Of a DNA stretch of 64,000 bases, positions 27,202-39,840 are shown piece after piece. The DNA is from Paenalcaligenes faecalis (GTDB lineage Bacteria; Pseudomonadota; Gammaproteobacteria; Burkholderiales; Burkholderiaceae_B). The stretch covers positions 2,647,058 through 2,711,057 of the forward strand of contig NZ_CP106841.1 of assembly GCF_027557445.1 (NCBI RefSeq), given 5' to 3'. How positions within the stretch are numbered: the first letter of the stretch is position 1; each line of letters begins with the position of its first letter. Under the pieces are notes generated by a model, which was given only the letters and a program-made list of their open reading frames with translations, had not been told where the DNA came from and did not search any database. The translations under genes and the position numbers were made by a program.

Positions 27202-27726
27202 GTGAGTCTCAATCGTCAAGAGAAAGCGTTAGTTATCGAAGAGGTTGCTGGTCAAGTTGCCAAAGCCCAATCGATCATTATCGCTGAATATCGTGGTTTG
27301 GACGTGGCCTCCGTTACCGTATTGCGCAAACAAGCGCGTGAGTCGGGCGTGTATTTGCGTGTTCTTAAAAACACGCTAGTTCGTCGTGCTATTGCAGATA
27401 CTTCTTTTGATGGCCTATCAGATCAACTTGTTGGTCCTTTGATGTATGCCGTCAGCGAAGACCCTGTAGCAGCCGCGAAAACCATGGCTGATTTCGCTAA
27501 AACAAACCCAAGCTTAGTCATTAAAGGCGGCGCTATGCCAAACAGCCTTCTTGACGAAGCAGGCGTCAAAGCGTTGGCATCTATGCCTTCACGCGACGAG
27601 CTATTGGCGAAATTGCTTGGCACTATGCAAGCTCCTATTACGCAATTTGTGCGTACGCTTAACGAAGTACCAACTAAATTTGTACGTGGCTTGGCTGCTG
27701 TACGCGATCAAAAAGAAAGCGCGTAA
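27202..27726 (+). CDS. rplJ: 50S ribosomal protein L10
   Basis: The 174-residue base of the L7/L12 stalk starts at GTG, preceded by AAAGGAG. The N-terminal [18 protein letters not shown] and [20 protein letters not shown] are typical. The C-terminal helix ([20 protein letters not shown]) binds L12 dimers. It is co-transcribed with rplL and preceded by its own autoregulatory leader. Confidence 0.97.
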   Translation: MSLNRQEKALVIEEVAGQVAKAQSIIIAEYRGLDVASVTVLRKQARESGVYLRVLKNTLVRRAIADTSFDGLSDQLVGPLMYAVSEDPVAAAKTMADFAKTNPSLVIKGGAMPNSLLDEAGVKALASMPSRDELLAKLLGTMQAPITQFVRTLNEVPTKFVRGLAAVRDQKESA

Positions 27727-27805
27727 TTACAAATTTATAGGTAGTTCGTTGTATCGGGCACCATTACCAAACCTGGCCTAATTAATTTTATATCTGGAAC
27801 TGAAA

Positions 27806-28180
27806 ATGACTAAAGATCAAATCCTAGAAGCCATCGCTAGCATGACTGTGCTAGAGCTTTCCGAGCTAATCACTGAGATGGAAGACAAGTTCGGCGTTTC
27901 CGCCGCTGCTGCAGCTGTTGCTGTTGCTGCTCCTGCTGCTGGTGGCGCTGCTGCCTCTGCTGAAGAGCAAACAGAGTTCACAGTTCACCTAGCTAGCGTT
28001 GGCGACAAAAAAGTTAACGTAATTAAAGCTGTTCGTGAAATCACTGGTTTAGGCTTGAAAGAAGCTAAAGACCTAGTTGACGGCGCTCCTAAAGACGTTA
28101 AAGAAGGCGTTTCCAAGCAAGAAGCTGAAGAAGCTAAGAAAAAGCTTGAAGAAGCTGGCGCTGCAGTCGAGCTTAAATAA
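27806..28180 (+). CDS. rplL: 50S ribosomal protein L7/L12
   Basis: The 124-residue acidic stalk protein has an N-terminal dimer domain, an alanine-rich hinge ([18 protein letters not shown]) and the C-terminal factor-binding domain ([20 protein letters not shown]). It is followed by a hairpin that probably attenuates transcription into rpoBC. Confidence 0.97.
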   Translation: MTKDQILEAIASMTVLELSELITEMEDKFGVSAAAAAVAVAAPAAGGAAASAEEQTEFTVHLASVGDKKVNVIKAVREITGLGLKEAKDLVDGAPKDVKEGVSKQEAEEAKKKLEEAGAAVELK

Positions 28181-28193
28181 TCTCGATTCGATC

Positions 28194-28227
28194 GCCCGGG
28201 AAGTGCTTTTAGCCTTCCCGGGCTTTT
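28194..28227 (+). terminator. Attenuator between rplL and rpoB
   Basis: GCCCGGGAAG (28194-28203) pairs perfectly with CTTCCCGGGC (28214-28223), followed by TTTT. A short T-run suits partial read-through, as known for the rplL-rpoB attenuator in E. coli. Confidence 0.8.
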
Positions 28228-28344
28228 GCGTCTCAAGAAAACCCGTTGATTCATTGTGGTTTTTATTATTATGAGTCGGGTTTTCTAGAGTCGTAAACCG
28301 GGGTCGTGGTTGACGGCCCGTGTAACCCTTGAGTCGGAGTGCTC

Positions 28345-31300
28345 ATGCCTTATTCGTACACCGAAAAAAAGCGCATACGCAAGAGCTTCGCCAAACGTGA
28401 AGACGTACAGCAGGTTCCTTATCTTTTGGCAACGCAGCTGGAGTCTTTCCGGACGTTTCTACAACGAGACGTTTTACCTTCGGATCGCAAAAACGAAGGT
28501 CTGCAAGAAGCTTTTAATTCCATTTTCCCTATTGTAAGCCATAACCAAATGGCACGGCTAGAGTTTGTTAGCTACGTGCTAGGTGAACCTGTGTTTGACG
28601 TTAAAGAATGTCAGATGCGTGGTCTTACATACGCTTCACCTTTGCGTGCCAAGGTGCGTTTGGTCCTTATGGATCGCGAGGTAAGCAAACCTACCGTCAA
28701 GGAAGTCAAAGAACAAGAAGTCTATATGGGCGAAATGCCTTTAATGACTGAAAACGGTTCTTTCGTCATCAACGGTACTGAGCGTGTGATTGTTTCTCAA
28801 TTACACCGTTCTCCCGGTGTGTTCTTTGAACACGACCGTGGTAAAACGCACAGCTCTGGGAAATTGTTATTTTCTGCGCGCGTAATTCCTTACCGTGGTT
28901 CGTGGCTCGATTTTGAGTTCGATCCTAAAGATATTCTATTTTTCCGTATCGACCGTCGTCGTAAGATGCCTGTATCCATCTTACTAAAAGCGATTGGTAT
29001 GAGCCCAGAGGCTATTCTGGCTCACTTCTTTGAGTTCGATCATATCGACCTTCAAGACGATGGCGGTCGCTTGCAGCTTGTTTCCAAGCGCTGGCGTGGT
29101 GAAGTCGCGCGCTTTGATATCAAAGACCGTGATGGTAATGTAATTGTTGAAAAAGACAAGCGCATTAATGCACGCCATATTCGTTTATTAGACGAAGCGA
29201 AAATTGATTACATCTCCATTCCTGAAGACTCTTTGGTTGGTCGCACGCTAGCGAAAAACGTAGTGAATCCCGATACCGGTGAAGTCATTGCTAAAGCTAA
29301 CGATGAGATCACAGAGACGATGTTGGTCGAGATGCGTGCTGCGAATATTCGCGAAATTGAAACCCTCTACATCAATGATTTAGATCAGGGTGGATACATT
29401 TCGTTGACGCTACGCACAGATGACACCGCGGATCAAATGGCAGCGCGTGTTGCTATTTATCGCATGATGCGTCCAGGTGAGCCTCCTACCGAAGAAGCGG
29501 TTGAGGCCCTGTTCCAGCGCTTATTCTACAGCGAAGAAACCTACGACTTATCCCGCGTTGGCCGCATGAAGGTCAATAGCCGTTTAGGTAATGGTGACGA
29601 CATTTCTGGTCCGATGACCCTGACTGACGAAGACATCGTAGATACGATTAAAGTCTTGGTTGATCTACGTAACGGTAAAGGCCAGATTGACGATATCGAT
29701 CACTTAGGTAATCGTCGTGTACGCTGTGTGGGTGAATTGGCGGAAAACCAATTCCGTGCTGGTCTAGTTCGTGTTGAGCGCGCTGTTAAAGAGCGTTTAG
29801 GTCAAGCTGAAAGCGAAAACCTCATGCCTCACGACTTGATCAACTCGCGCCCGATTTCTGCTGCAGTTAAAGAGTTTTTTGGCTCCAGTCAGTTGTCACA
29901 GTTTATGGATCAAACGAACCCCTTATCTGAGATCACGCACAAGCGTCGTGTATCGGCTTTAGGTCCTGGTGGTTTGACTCGTGAACGTGCAGGCTTTGAG
30001 GTTCGAGATGTACACCCAACGCACTACGGTCGTGTGTGTCCTATCGAAACACCAGAGGGTCCAAACATTGGTTTGATCAACTCTATGGCGTTATATGCTC
30101 GTCTAAACGAGTACGGTTTCTTAGAAACCCCATATCGCAAAGTTGAGAACAACCGTGTAACTGAAGAAATCGTTTACCTCTCCGCTATCGAAGAAAGCCA
30201 TTACATCATTGCTCAGGCTAACGCCGAGTTAGATGAAACCGGTCGATTTGTAGACGAATTGGTTGCGTGTCGCGAAGCCGGTGAGACCTTAATGACCTCA
30301 CCAGATAACGTGCATTACATGGACGTTGCGCCTTCTCAGATTGTGTCTGTTGCGGCATCTTTGATTCCGTTCCTAGAGCATGATGATGCTAACCGAGCCC
30401 TAATGGGTGCCAACATGCAGCGTCAAGCTGTTCCATGTTTGCGTCCCGAAAAGCCATTGGTTGGTACAGGGATTGAGCGCACTGTAGCCGTTGACTCGGG
30501 TACTACTGTTCAAGCACGTCGTGGCGGTATTGTGGATCATGTGGATGCTGATCGCGTTGTTATTCGTGTTAATGACGAAGAAAACGTGGCAGGTGAAGTT
30601 GGTGTAGATATTTACAATCTCATCAAATACACACGTTCTAACCAGAATACAAACATCAACCAACGTCCTATCGTAAAACGTGGTGACTTGGTGGCTCGTG
30701 GCGACGTATTGGCTGACGGTGCATCAACAGACTTGGGCGAGTTAGCTCTAGGTCAAAATATGATGATCGCCTTTATGCCTTGGAATGGCTATAACTTTGA
30801 GGATTCGATCTTAATCTCCGAAAAAGTTGTGGCTGATGATCGTTACACCTCCGTTCATATCGAAGAGCTAACTGTAGTAGCCCGCGACACCAAACTAGGT
30901 GCCGAGGAAATTACTCGCGATATTAGCAACTTATCTGAAACCCAATTAAACCGTCTGGATGATTCCGGTATTGTTTACATTGGTGCAGAGGTTCGTGCTG
31001 ATGACGTATTGGTTGGTAAAGTAACACCTAAAGGCGAAACCCAATTAACACCCGAAGAGAAACTACTTCGTGCGATTTTTGGTGAAAAAGCCTCTGACGT
31101 TAAAGATACGTCTTTACGCGTTCCTTCAGGTATGGTCGGTACGGTTATTGATGTTCAGGTTTTCACTCGTGAAGGCATTGAACGCGATAAACGTGCTCAG
31201 TCCATTATTGATGATGAGTTACGTCGTTACCGCCAAGACTTAAATGACCAATTGCGTATTGTTGAAGACGATGCTTTTGATCGTATCGCTAAGTTCTTAG

Positions 31301-32460
31301 ACGGTAAGGTAGTTAATGGTGGTCCTCGTCGTCTGGCTAAAGGCTCAGAAGTTTCTGCTGAGTACTTAAAAGACTTAGAAGATCGCTGGCAGTGGTTTGA
31401 CATTCGTTTAGCTGACGAAGAGCACGCCTTAGTTCTTGAGCAAACTAAAGACTCGCTCGAACAAAAGCGTCACCAGTTTGACTTGGCTTTCGAAGAAAAA
31501 CGTAAAAAACTCACACAAGGTGATGAGTTGCCTCCAGGCGTGTTGAAAATGGTCAAGGTTTACTTGGCTGTTAAACGTCGCTTGCAGCCAGGTGACAAAA
31601 TGGCCGGTCGTCACGGTAACAAAGGGGTGGTGTCACGCATTACTCCTATCGAAGACATGCCACACATGGCTGATGGTACTCCTGTGGACATCGTTCTTAA
31701 CCCGCTGGGCGTTCCTTCACGAATGAACGTGGGTCAGGTTCTAGAGGTTCACTTAGGTTGGGCTGCCAAAGGTATTGGTCATCGCATTAATGAGATGATC
31801 GAGAAAGAAAAGGGTGCTCAAGTCGCTGAGATTCGCGAATACTTAGATCGCGTTTACAACAGCACAGGCCAAAAAGCGGATATCAATGGGTTGACTGATA
31901 CAGAGATCCTTGAAATGGCACAAAACTTACGCAAAGGGTTGCCATTGGCGACACCTGTGTTTGATGGTGCTACCGAAGAGGAAATCAAGGTAATGCTACG
32001 TTTAGCCTACCCTGAAGATATCGCGGAAAAACTAGAGCTAACTAACGATAATACGCAAATTGCGTTATATGACGGTCGCACCGGTGAAAAATTCGAGCGC
32101 CCTGTTACGGTTGGTTACATGCACTTCTTGAAACTGCATCACTTAGTTGATGACAAGATGCATGCTCGTTCTACTGGTCCGTACTCGCTGGTTACACAGC
32201 AACCGCTGGGTGGTAAAGCGCAGTTTGGTGGTCAGCGTTTTGGTGAGATGGAGGTCTGGGCCCTAGAAGCTTATGGCGCCGCTTACACGCTACAAGAAAT
32301 GCTAACGGTTAAATCCGATGACATTGCTGGCCGTACCAAAGTTTATGAGAACATCGTCAAGGGTGATCACGTCATTGATGCTGGCATGCCAGAGTCCTTT
32401 AACGTATTGGTCAAAGAAATTCGATCCTTGTCCCTTGACATGGATTTGGAGCGTAAATAA
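28345..32460 (+). CDS. rpoB: DNA-directed RNA polymerase subunit beta
   Basis: The 1371-residue product starts at ATG 28345 ([15 protein letters not shown]), six bases after an in-frame GTG. The rifampicin-site region [20 protein letters not shown] starts near residue 514, and I see no familiar resistance substitution. The GPNIGLINS and [15 protein letters not shown] motifs are intact. Its TAA overlaps the rpoC ATG by one base. It follows rplL through an attenuator. Confidence 0.98.
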   Translation: MPYSYTEKKRIRKSFAKREDVQQVPYLLATQLESFRTFLQRDVLPSDRKNEGLQEAFNSIFPIVSHNQMARLEFVSYVLGEPVFDVKECQMRGLTYASPLRAKVRLVLMDREVSKPTVKEVKEQEVYMGEMPLMTENGSFVINGTERVIVSQLHRSPGVFFEHDRGKTHSSGKLLFSARVIPYRGSWLDFEFDPKDILFFRIDRRRKMPVSILLKAIGMSPEAILAHFFEFDHIDLQDDGGRLQLVSKRWRGEVARFDIKDRDGNVIVEKDKRINARHIRLLDEAKIDYISIPEDSLVGRTLAKNVVNPDTGEVIAKANDEITETMLVEMRAANIREIETLYINDLDQGGYISLTLRTDDTADQMAARVAIYRMMRPGEPPTEEAVEALFQRLFYSEETYDLSRVGRMKVNSRLGNGDDISGPMTLTDEDIVDTIKVLVDLRNGKGQIDDIDHLGNRRVRCVGELAENQFRAGLVRVERAVKERLGQAESENLMPHDLINSRPISAAVKEFFGSSQLSQFMDQTNPLSEITHKRRVSALGPGGLTRERAGFEVRDVHPTHYGRVCPIETPEGPNIGLINSMALYARLNEYGFLETPYRKVENNRVTEEIVYLSAIEESHYIIAQANAELDETGRFVDELVACREAGETLMTSPDNVHYMDVAPSQIVSVAASLIPFLEHDDANRALMGANMQRQAVPCLRPEKPLVGTGIERTVAVDSGTTVQARRGGIVDHVDADRVVIRVNDEENVAGEVGVDIYNLIKYTRSNQNTNINQRPIVKRGDLVARGDVLADGASTDLGELALGQNMMIAFMPWNGYNFEDSILISEKVVADDRYTSVHIEELTVVARDTKLGAEEITRDISNLSETQLNRLDDSGIVYIGAEVRADDVLVGKVTPKGETQLTPEEKLLRAIFGEKASDVKDTSLRVPSGMVGTVIDVQVFTREGIERDKRAQSIIDDELRRYRQDLNDQLRIVEDDAFDRIAKFLDGKVVNGGPRRLAKGSEVSAEYLKDLEDRWQWFDIRLADEEHALVLEQTKDSLEQKRHQFDLAFEEKRKKLTQGDELPPGVLKMVKVYLAVKRRLQPGDKMAGRHGNKGVVSRITPIEDMPHMADGTPVDIVLNPLGVPSRMNVGQVLEVHLGWAAKGIGHRINEMIEKEKGAQVAEIREYLDRVYNSTGQKADINGLTDTEILEMAQNLRKGLPLATPVFDGATEEEIKVMLRLAYPEDIAEKLELTNDNTQIALYDGRTGEKFERPVTVGYMHFLKLHHLVDDKMHARSTGPYSLVTQQPLGGKAQFGGQRFGEMEVWALEAYGAAYTLQEMLTVKSDDIAGRTKVYENIVKGDHVIDAGMPESFNVLVKEIRSLSLDMDLERK

Positions 32461-35400
32461 TGAAAGCTCTATTAAATCTCTTTAAGCAAGTTAATCAGGA
32501 AGAGCAATTCGATGCCATTCGCATCGGGATTGCTTCTCCCGAGAAAATTCGTTCATGGTCTTTTGGTGAGGTTCGTAAACCTGAGACCATCAACTACCGC
32601 ACGTTCAAACCAGAGCGCGATGGTCTATTTTGTGCCAAGATTTTTGGCCCAACAAAAGACTATGAGTGCTTGTGTGGTAAATACAAACGCTTAAAGCATC
32701 GTGGTGTAATCTGCGAAAAGTGTGGTGTTGAAGTTACTGTTTCTAAAGTACGTCGTGAGCGCATGGCGCACATTGAACTTGCTTGTCCAGTTGCCCACAT
32801 TTGGTTTTTGAAAAGCCTCCCATCCCGTTTAGGTATGGTATTGGATATGACATTGCGTGATATTGAACGCGTGTTGTATTTTGAGGCTTGGTGCGTGATT
32901 GATCCTGGCATGACCCCGCTGAAACGCGGTCAAATCATGTCAGATGATGATTACTTAACCAAAACCGACGAATACGGTGATGACTTCCACGCCTTGATGG
33001 GCGCGGAAGCGGTACGTGAATTGCTGCGCACTATCGACATTGATCGCGAAGCAGAAACCTTACGTGCTGAGCTCAAAGCAACCGCCTCTGACGCTAAGAT
33101 CAAGAAAATCTCCAAACGCTTAAAAGTGATTGAGGGTTTCCAAAAATCTGGCATCAAGCCTGACTGGATGATTCTAGAAGTACTACCCGTACTTCCTCCT
33201 GAATTACGTCCGTTAGTGCCTCTAGATGGCGGTCGTTTTGCTACGTCTGATCTCAACGACCTATACCGTCGTGTGATTAACCGTAATAATCGTCTAAAAC
33301 GATTGTTAGAGCTAAAAGCACCTGACATTATTTTGCGTAACGAAAAACGTATGCTGCAAGAGTCGGTTGACTCATTGCTAGATAACGGTCGTCGCGGTAA
33401 AGCAATGACAGGGGCAAACAAACGTCAACTTAAATCCTTGGCCGATATGATCAAGGGTAAGAGCGGTCGTTTCCGTCAGAACTTGTTGGGTAAACGTGTT
33501 GACTACTCCGGTCGTTCAGTGATCGTGGTGGGTCCACAGTTGAAACTGCATGAGTGTGGTTTGCCTAAACTGATGGCTCTAGAGCTATTCAAACCTTTTA
33601 TTTTCAATCGTTTGGAAATGATGGGTTTGGCGACAACGATTAAAGCAGCCAAAAAGCTTGTAGAAAATCAAGAGCCTGTTGTTTGGGATATTCTTGAAGA
33701 AGTGATTCGTGAGCACCCAGTAATGCTTAACCGTGCACCTACATTGCACCGTTTAGGTATTCAGGCTTTTGAGCCTGTGCTAATTGAAGGTAAAGCTATT
33801 CAATTGCACCCGCTGGTTTGTGCCGCGTTTAACGCTGACTTTGACGGTGACCAAATGGCGGTACACGTACCGCTTTCACTCGAAGCACAATTAGAAGCCC
33901 GCACCTTGATGTTGGCCTCTAATAACGTATTGTTCCCAGCTAACGGCGAACCCTCCATTGTTCCTTCTCAGGATATTGTGTTGGGTCTGTACTATGCCTC
34001 TCGCGCCCGTGTAAATGGTAAAGGCGAAGGTATGTTCTTTACTGACGTAAGCGAAGTACAACGTGCTTATGATAGTAACGAAGTTGAGCTGCAAACACGT
34101 ATTACAGTCCGTTTGGATGAGTTCAGCAAAAATGAGCAAGGCGAGTGGGTTTCAAAGAAAAAACGCTTTGAAACCACAGTGGGCCGTGCTTTATTGTCTG
34201 AAATCCTACCTCATGGCTTGCCCTTCGAACTGCTGAACCAAACGCTGAAGAAAAAAGAAATTTCTCGTTTGATTAACCAGTCTTTCCGTCGTTGTGGTCT
34301 ACGTGCTACGGTAATTTTTGCCGATAAACTCATGCAGTCAGGCTTTAGCTTGGCTACGCGTGGTGGTATTTCCATTGCCATGGGTGACATGCTTGTTCCA
34401 GATGCTAAGGTAGCTATTTTGGATAAGGCGGCAAATGAAGTTAAAGAGATTGATAAACAGTACTCCTCTGGTTTGGTGACCTCTCAGGAACGCTACAACA
34501 ACGTAGTGGATATTTGGGGTAAGGCCAGTGACCAAGTTGGTAAAGCAATGATGGAAGAGTTAGCAACAGAACCTGTTGTTGACCGTCATGGCGATAAGGT
34601 ACGTCAAGAGTCCTTTAACTCTATTTACATGATGGCGGATTCGGGTGCTCGAGGTTCTGCAGCTCAGATTCGTCAGTTGGCAGGTATGCGTGGTTTGATG
34701 GCTAAGCCGGATGGCTCCATTATTGAAACCCCGATTACGGCTAACTTCCGTGAAGGTCTAAACGTACTTCAGTACTTTATTTCCACTCACGGTGCACGTA
34801 AAGGTTTGGCTGATACGGCATTGAAAACGGCTAACTCTGGTTACTTGACCCGTCGTCTTGTAGACGTAACTCAAGACCTAGTTATTATCGAAGATAACTG
34901 TGGCACAACCAGTGGTTACACCATGAAAGCGGTGTTGGATGGTGGTGAGGTTATCGAGCCATTACGTGATCGTATTCTTGGTCGTGTTGCTGCAGTAGAC
35001 ATTGTGAATCCTGATACTCAGGAAACCGTAGTCGCTGAAGACACACTGTTAGACGAAGACGTGGTCGACTTAATCGAACAATTGGGTATTGATGAAGTCA
35101 AGATCCGCACACCGTTAACGTGTGAAACGCGTCATGGTCTATGTGCTCATTGTTACGGTCGTGACTTAGGTCGTGGGGTATTGGTAAACCGAGGCGAGGC
35201 AGTGGGTGTGATTGCTGCTCAGTCTATTGGTGAACCGGGTACTCAGTTGACGATGCGTACGTTCCACATTGGTGGTGCGGCCTCTCGTGCAGCGACAACT
35301 AGCACCGTTGAGTCCAAAATTGCAGGTCAGGTGGGCTTCGCTTTAGGTCTACGTTATGTAACGAATGCTAAAGGCGAATGTATTGCGATTTCTCGTTCTG

Positions 35401-36674
35401 GCGAAATCATTATTTATGATGATAACCGTCGTGAGCGCGAACGCCATAAAATCCCATATGGTGCCACAATTGCTGTAAGCGATGGTGAAGACATCAAGGC
35501 CGGTCAGCGTATTGCTAGTTGGGACCCATTAACTCGTCCTATCGTGTCTGAATACACGGGTACGGTTCGCTTCGAAAACATCGAAGAGGGCGTAACCGTT
35601 GCCAGTCAGGTTGACGAGGTGACAGGTCTAACAACCCTTGTTGTGATTACTCCTAAAACCCGTGGTGGTAAAACAGCCACTCGTCCACAGATCAAACTGT
35701 TGAACGAAAAAGGTGAGGAAATCAAGATCGCGGGTACAGATCACATGGTAAATATCTCCTTCCCAGTTGGGGCGTTGATTACTGTGCGTGATGGCCAGCA
35801 GGTGACTGTGGGTGAGATTCTGGCACGTATTCCACAGGAATCACAGAAAACGCGTGATATTACCGGGGGTCTTCCCCGAGTAGCTGAGCTTTTTGAAGCT
35901 CGCTCTCCTAAAGACGCCGGGTTGTTGGCAGAGGTGACTGGTACGGTTTCGTTTGGTAAGGACACAAAAGGTAAACAACGCTTGGTCATTACAGACCTAG
36001 ATGGTGTAAGCCATGAGTTCTTGATTCCAAAAGAGAAACAAGTATTGGTACACGATGGTCAGGTCGTGAACAAAGGTGAAACCATTGTTGATGGTCCACC
36101 CGACCCACATGACATCCTACGCCTTAAAGGCATTGAGCAGTTGGCAAGCTACATTGTCAACGAAGTTCAAGACGTTTACCGTCTACAGGGTGTGAAGATT
36201 AACGATAAACACATTGAGGTTATCGTTCGTCAGATGTTGCGTCGTGTGAATATCACGAATGCGGGTGACACTGAGTTCATTACAGGTGAACAGGTAGAAC
36301 GTTCTGAGTTACTGAATGAGAATGATCGCGTAGAAGCGCTAAACAATATTCCAGCCACATACGAAAACGTATTGTTGGGTATTACTAAGGCCTCTCTATC
36401 TACAGACTCCTTCATTTCAGCGGCGTCCTTCCAAGAAACCACTCGTGTTCTGACTGAAGCCGCTATCATGGGTAAACGTGATGATTTACGTGGTCTAAAA
36501 GAAAACGTAATCGTTGGTCGTTTGATTCCAGCTGGTACAGGTATGGCATACCACCAAGCTCGTCATGAGAAAGAAGCTTTCGAAATGGCCGAGCGCCGTG
36601 CTGCCCGTGAATTGGAAAACCCATTCATGGAAAGCGCTCCTTCCTCTAGTACAGAGGAAAACGACGCAGAATAA
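32460..36674 (+). CDS. rpoC: DNA-directed RNA polymerase subunit beta'
   Basis: The 1404-residue product carries the catalytic magnesium-binding NADFDGD at 458-464, the N-terminal zinc site ([20 protein letters not shown]) and the second zinc site ([13 protein letters not shown]). Length and order with rpoB are standard. A strong terminator follows. Confidence 0.98.
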   Translation: MKALLNLFKQVNQEEQFDAIRIGIASPEKIRSWSFGEVRKPETINYRTFKPERDGLFCAKIFGPTKDYECLCGKYKRLKHRGVICEKCGVEVTVSKVRRERMAHIELACPVAHIWFLKSLPSRLGMVLDMTLRDIERVLYFEAWCVIDPGMTPLKRGQIMSDDDYLTKTDEYGDDFHALMGAEAVRELLRTIDIDREAETLRAELKATASDAKIKKISKRLKVIEGFQKSGIKPDWMILEVLPVLPPELRPLVPLDGGRFATSDLNDLYRRVINRNNRLKRLLELKAPDIILRNEKRMLQESVDSLLDNGRRGKAMTGANKRQLKSLADMIKGKSGRFRQNLLGKRVDYSGRSVIVVGPQLKLHECGLPKLMALELFKPFIFNRLEMMGLATTIKAAKKLVENQEPVVWDILEEVIREHPVMLNRAPTLHRLGIQAFEPVLIEGKAIQLHPLVCAAFNADFDGDQMAVHVPLSLEAQLEARTLMLASNNVLFPANGEPSIVPSQDIVLGLYYASRARVNGKGEGMFFTDVSEVQRAYDSNEVELQTRITVRLDEFSKNEQGEWVSKKKRFETTVGRALLSEILPHGLPFELLNQTLKKKEISRLINQSFRRCGLRATVIFADKLMQSGFSLATRGGISIAMGDMLVPDAKVAILDKAANEVKEIDKQYSSGLVTSQERYNNVVDIWGKASDQVGKAMMEELATEPVVDRHGDKVRQESFNSIYMMADSGARGSAAQIRQLAGMRGLMAKPDGSIIETPITANFREGLNVLQYFISTHGARKGLADTALKTANSGYLTRRLVDVTQDLVIIEDNCGTTSGYTMKAVLDGGEVIEPLRDRILGRVAAVDIVNPDTQETVVAEDTLLDEDVVDLIEQLGIDEVKIRTPLTCETRHGLCAHCYGRDLGRGVLVNRGEAVGVIAAQSIGEPGTQLTMRTFHIGGAASRAATTSTVESKIAGQVGFALGLRYVTNAKGECIAISRSGEIIIYDDNRRERERHKIPYGATIAVSDGEDIKAGQRIASWDPLTRPIVSEYTGTVRFENIEEGVTVASQVDEVTGLTTLVVITPKTRGGKTATRPQIKLLNEKGEEIKIAGTDHMVNISFPVGALITVRDGQQVTVGEILARIPQESQKTRDITGGLPRVAELFEARSPKDAGLLAEVTGTVSFGKDTKGKQRLVITDLDGVSHEFLIPKEKQVLVHDGQVVNKGETIVDGPPDPHDILRLKGIEQLASYIVNEVQDVYRLQGVKINDKHIEVIVRQMLRRVNITNAGDTEFITGEQVERSELLNENDRVEALNNIPATYENVLLGITKASLSTDSFISAASFQETTRVLTEAAIMGKRDDLRGLKENVIVGRLIPAGTGMAYHQARHEKEAFEMAERRAARELENPFMESAPSSSTEENDAE

Positions 36675-36689
36675 CTTTCTAGTCGTATA

Positions 36690-36729
36690 AAAATAGCCCG
36701 CTAATTATTTAGCGGGCTATTTTGTTTTT
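36690..36729 (+). terminator. Terminator after rpoC
   Basis: AAAATAGCCCGCTAA (36690-36704) pairs perfectly with TTAGCGGGCTATTTT (36709-36723), followed by GTTTTTA. The A-rich left arm may also end transcription of the converging sensor kinase operon. Confidence 0.92.
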
Positions 36730-36747
36730 ATCACTTAACAAACAGGC

Positions 36748-38712
36748 TTAAACGGGATCAGCAATGGTAGGTAGCGTTATGATAAATTGTGTCCCCACAT
36801 TGACCTCACTCTTGACTTTAATACTACCAAAATGACGTGAAATGACGGTATGTACAAAAGCTAAACCTAAACCACTACCAGTGGGGCCATCTTTTTGATT
36901 TGTATGGGCCCGTTTAAAAGGTTGGAAAATAGAGGGTAGGGATTCTTTTGGTATCCCCCAACCTTCATCACTAATAGTAATTTGAACTTGATTCGGTTTT
37001 TTATCTAGCAGACAAGTAACACGCGTGTTTTCTGAACTGTACTTAATTGCATTATCAATAAGATTTGAGAGTGTGCGTTTAAATAACGGTGGATAAGCAT
37101 TCATCCATATTCCGTGTTCGGGTTCACTAAAGATGACTTTGATATTTTTAGATTGCGCTCTAATCCAAGCATCATCACAAACGTCAACTAATAGATCGTT
37201 AATACAGACTGGCTCAAACTCCAGCTCCATAGCCTCTACTCGGGCTAAATCCATAAAATCATCGACTAAGGCCAACGTGGTACTAGCGTAACTCTCTACC
37301 CGATCTAGCATCTGGTCAGCGTCTAAACTCAGTGAGTTATCACGCCTCATTTTTACTAAGGCCAAGATCGAGTTTTGAGGCGCTCGCATATCATGAGAGA
37401 TAAAGCGTAATGTTTCCTCTTTGCGTTGTTGAGATTCGCGTAATAGCTCTATAGCCTTGTGTAGATGGGTTAAACGCTCTGGTAATGAGCTATGCGTGGA
37501 ACTGCCCTCTAGGGATAAGCGTAAAGCGGGGTCTTGTAACCGCATCTCGGAAATTTCATTGTTGATATGGCGTAGAACAGTTTCTTGACTGCGCCAATAC
37601 CAAACGGGATAGGCAAGGATTGTTCCAAGTAAACCCGCCGTAGGAGGTATCCATACATCCATTATATTTAATAGCAGCCAGTTTCCTAAAAATACGATAA
37701 TGAGAACGAATATGGTACTTATCAGCGCTCTACGAGGTGTCAGGTGATGCAACACGATACAGATGAAAATAATAGGCAAAATGCTGATTAAGGCATTGAG
37801 CCATTGTGGAAACATACGAATCCAATGCCCGTTTAAACCATTTTCTAAAATATTTGCTAGGATCTCCACCCCTGACATACTGGTTTGTTGATCCGTCGAT
37901 AAGGGGGTTGGATAAGAATCACCTAAACCACTACTCCATGCCCCGATAAGCACATAACGGTCTTTGAATGTTTCAGGGGAGAATTTGCCTTCCACTACAT
38001 CAGCAAAGGAATAGGTATCAAAATGTCCTGGCGGGCCTAAAAAGGGAATGAGTCGAGTTGGCCCTAAAGGACTGTGTAATATGTTTTCTAATATCTGTGT
38101 ATCTTTGCCTGCTTTTAAGAGGGAGAGGGCAAAATGATAGTGGGTGAAATCAGAAATAGACGTATAAAGTTGTGAGCGCCGTACTATGCCATCTCTATCT
38201 GGATAGACATTAATATATCCGGTTGCTGCCGCAGCCTGCGCTATGGTGGAAAGAGGCTTATGTAAAGAAGATAGGTCTTGATTAAGCACAGAGGGGATGA
38301 CGACTCGGCCATGTGACTCTATGGTGTAGGCGAAAAATAAATTATCTGTTGGGTAAGATGGATTTTCATCATGAAAAAGAATATCTATACCCACGGCTTT
38401 AGCGAGCCCTAAATAATCAAGAGTTTTTGCATATTCAATGCGACGCCATGGCCAATAACCCACTCTAGCAATACTGTCATCATCAATGATAATCAGAGCT
38501 ACTTGCTTAGGCTGTGGTGTCTTGGGCCCAGAAGCGACTTGAAAATCATAAAAAGTCAGATCTAAACGCTGTAAATTTAATTCTTCTCTGAAAAGAGAAA
38601 GCAGAGCGCTAAAAAGAACGAGACCGATGGTTATCCACCACCAGTCTCGCTGAATTTGTTTGGCAAGTAAGGCTGAGCGAGCCGTATTTGTTGCTTGAAC
38701 GCTATTGGCCAT
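36748..38712 (-). CDS. CHASE2-domain sensor histidine kinase
   Basis: The 654-residue membrane kinase has an N-terminal transmembrane helix (about 25-45), a large periplasmic CHASE2 sensor (to about 300), then three hydrophobic segments. The HisKA phosphoacceptor is H440 in FISHDMRAPQNSIL. The ATPase domain has the N box (NLIDNAIKYS), G1 (DEGWGIPKE) and G2 (GSGLGLAFV). It is the last gene of a three-gene minus-strand operon with a response regulator and a FecR/LysM protein. The stimulus is unknown; CHASE2 is a generic extracytoplasmic sensor. Confidence 0.92.
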   Translation of the reverse strand: MANSVQATNTARSALLAKQIQRDWWWITIGLVLFSALLSLFREELNLQRLDLTFYDFQVASGPKTPQPKQVALIIIDDDSIARVGYWPWRRIEYAKTLDYLGLAKAVGIDILFHDENPSYPTDNLFFAYTIESHGRVVIPSVLNQDLSSLHKPLSTIAQAAAATGYINVYPDRDGIVRRSQLYTSISDFTHYHFALSLLKAGKDTQILENILHSPLGPTRLIPFLGPPGHFDTYSFADVVEGKFSPETFKDRYVLIGAWSSGLGDSYPTPLSTDQQTSMSGVEILANILENGLNGHWIRMFPQWLNALISILPIIFICIVLHHLTPRRALISTIFVLIIVFLGNWLLLNIMDVWIPPTAGLLGTILAYPVWYWRSQETVLRHINNEISEMRLQDPALRLSLEGSSTHSSLPERLTHLHKAIELLRESQQRKEETLRFISHDMRAPQNSILALVKMRRDNSLSLDADQMLDRVESYASTTLALVDDFMDLARVEAMELEFEPVCINDLLVDVCDDAWIRAQSKNIKVIFSEPEHGIWMNAYPPLFKRTLSNLIDNAIKYSSENTRVTCLLDKKPNQVQITISDEGWGIPKESLPSIFQPFKRAHTNQKDGPTGSGLGLAFVHTVISRHFGSIKVKSEVNVGTQFIITLPTIADPV

Positions 38713-38729
38713 AATTGCTAATAAAGCGA

Positions 38730-39824
38730 TTAGTAATCGGTTAATAGAATAGCTTGCCCATCACTAGAAAGAACTGGATCGCCCGAGCTAGAGACTAAAA
38801 CCTGTTGGCCTGGAAAGGAAACAGAGGCATCTAACCCCATGAGGCCACTTGCATCAACAGCACGTATAAAAGCATAGTGTTGTCCTGCACCGCTTGAGCG
38901 TAAATAGGCTGTTGTTTCATTTGCGGTTAGCATATAACGGTGTGTGACCTCGGACCCCATCTCATCCAACGCAATATGAACTAGATAATGATCTGCAGAG
39001 GGTATGGCTTGCAAGGTGGTTTCCCAGCCTTTAGGTCCACGTACAGGCTCTGTCAATACGGGAGCAGGCAAAAGAGGCACGATACTTTGTGAGCCGTCTG
39101 CCCGTATATGAGCGCCATGACCTTTAGTTAAATTTTGGTAGTTGGCTTGGGCGGTATTGAGATGGGCTTGGCCTGTCAGAAGCTCTGTACGAGTTTGTTG
39201 TTGAGTTGAGTGAACACGTAAATTTGTGCCTCGCACACCGGTAATGCTCAATGGGGTATGAATTTCAAAACGACCTACCCCAGTTTTATTAGGCGCAACT
39301 CGGCTTTCAATCGAGCCTTGTTCAAGCTCAATAATGGCATCACTTAAACGCGCTCGCTCAAAGGCATTTAATTGTTTAATACGCAGGGTGCTTTCGTGGG
39401 GCAGGGTTAATGTGCTTTGGTCCTCTAGGCGCAACGTAGCAAAGCCATTGCTGCCTGTGCGAATCACATCTCCTGTTTGTAGTACATAGTTTTTATGGGC
39501 TGCTTTGTCATTGATCCAGACCTCGCCTTTGAAGTGAATCAGAGTGGCCTCTACGGCAACGACAGGAATTAAACTAAAGGGAATATGTAGCTGTTTTCCT
39601 ATAGGCAGCTTAGTGGGGTCCGCAACATTATTCAGGTTTTGAAGATGGCGCCACTGAGAGGAGCGAGTGGTATAGAGATCCGATAGCTCTGATAAGGTAT
39701 CACCAGGCTCTACCATATAGATAAAGTTTTCCCCGACTGCCCCAGAAGGCTGAGATAAGGCAGGCATAGTTACAACGCCTAGCAGTACAGAAAGACTGAA
39801 GGCCAAAGAAAAAGCGAAGCGCAT
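38730..39824 (-). CDS. Secreted FecR-domain protein with LysM
   Basis: The 364-residue product begins with a signal peptide (cleavage likely after PALSQ). A LysM domain follows (about 36-82, YMVEPGDTLSELSDLY...LPIGKQLHIPF), expected to bind peptidoglycan. Next is a FecR domain (about 105-215; GDVIRTGSNGFATLRLEDQS, ITGVRGTNLRV) and a C-terminal region that may be fibronectin-like. The function in signalling is inferred from its place between the response regulator (upstream) and the CHASE2 kinase (17 bases downstream). It could be the periplasmic partner that the kinase reads. Confidence 0.88.
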   Translation of the reverse strand: MRFAFSLAFSLSVLLGVVTMPALSQPSGAVGENFIYMVEPGDTLSELSDLYTTRSSQWRHLQNLNNVADPTKLPIGKQLHIPFSLIPVVAVEATLIHFKGEVWINDKAAHKNYVLQTGDVIRTGSNGFATLRLEDQSTLTLPHESTLRIKQLNAFERARLSDAIIELEQGSIESRVAPNKTGVGRFEIHTPLSITGVRGTNLRVHSTQQQTRTELLTGQAHLNTAQANYQNLTKGHGAHIRADGSQSIVPLLPAPVLTEPVRGPKGWETTLQAIPSADHYLVHIALDEMGSEVTHRYMLTANETTAYLRSSGAGQHYAFIRAVDASGLMGLDASVSFPGQQVLVSSSGDPVLSSDGQAILLTDY

Positions 39825-39840
39825 AGTATTTGTTTTTTAT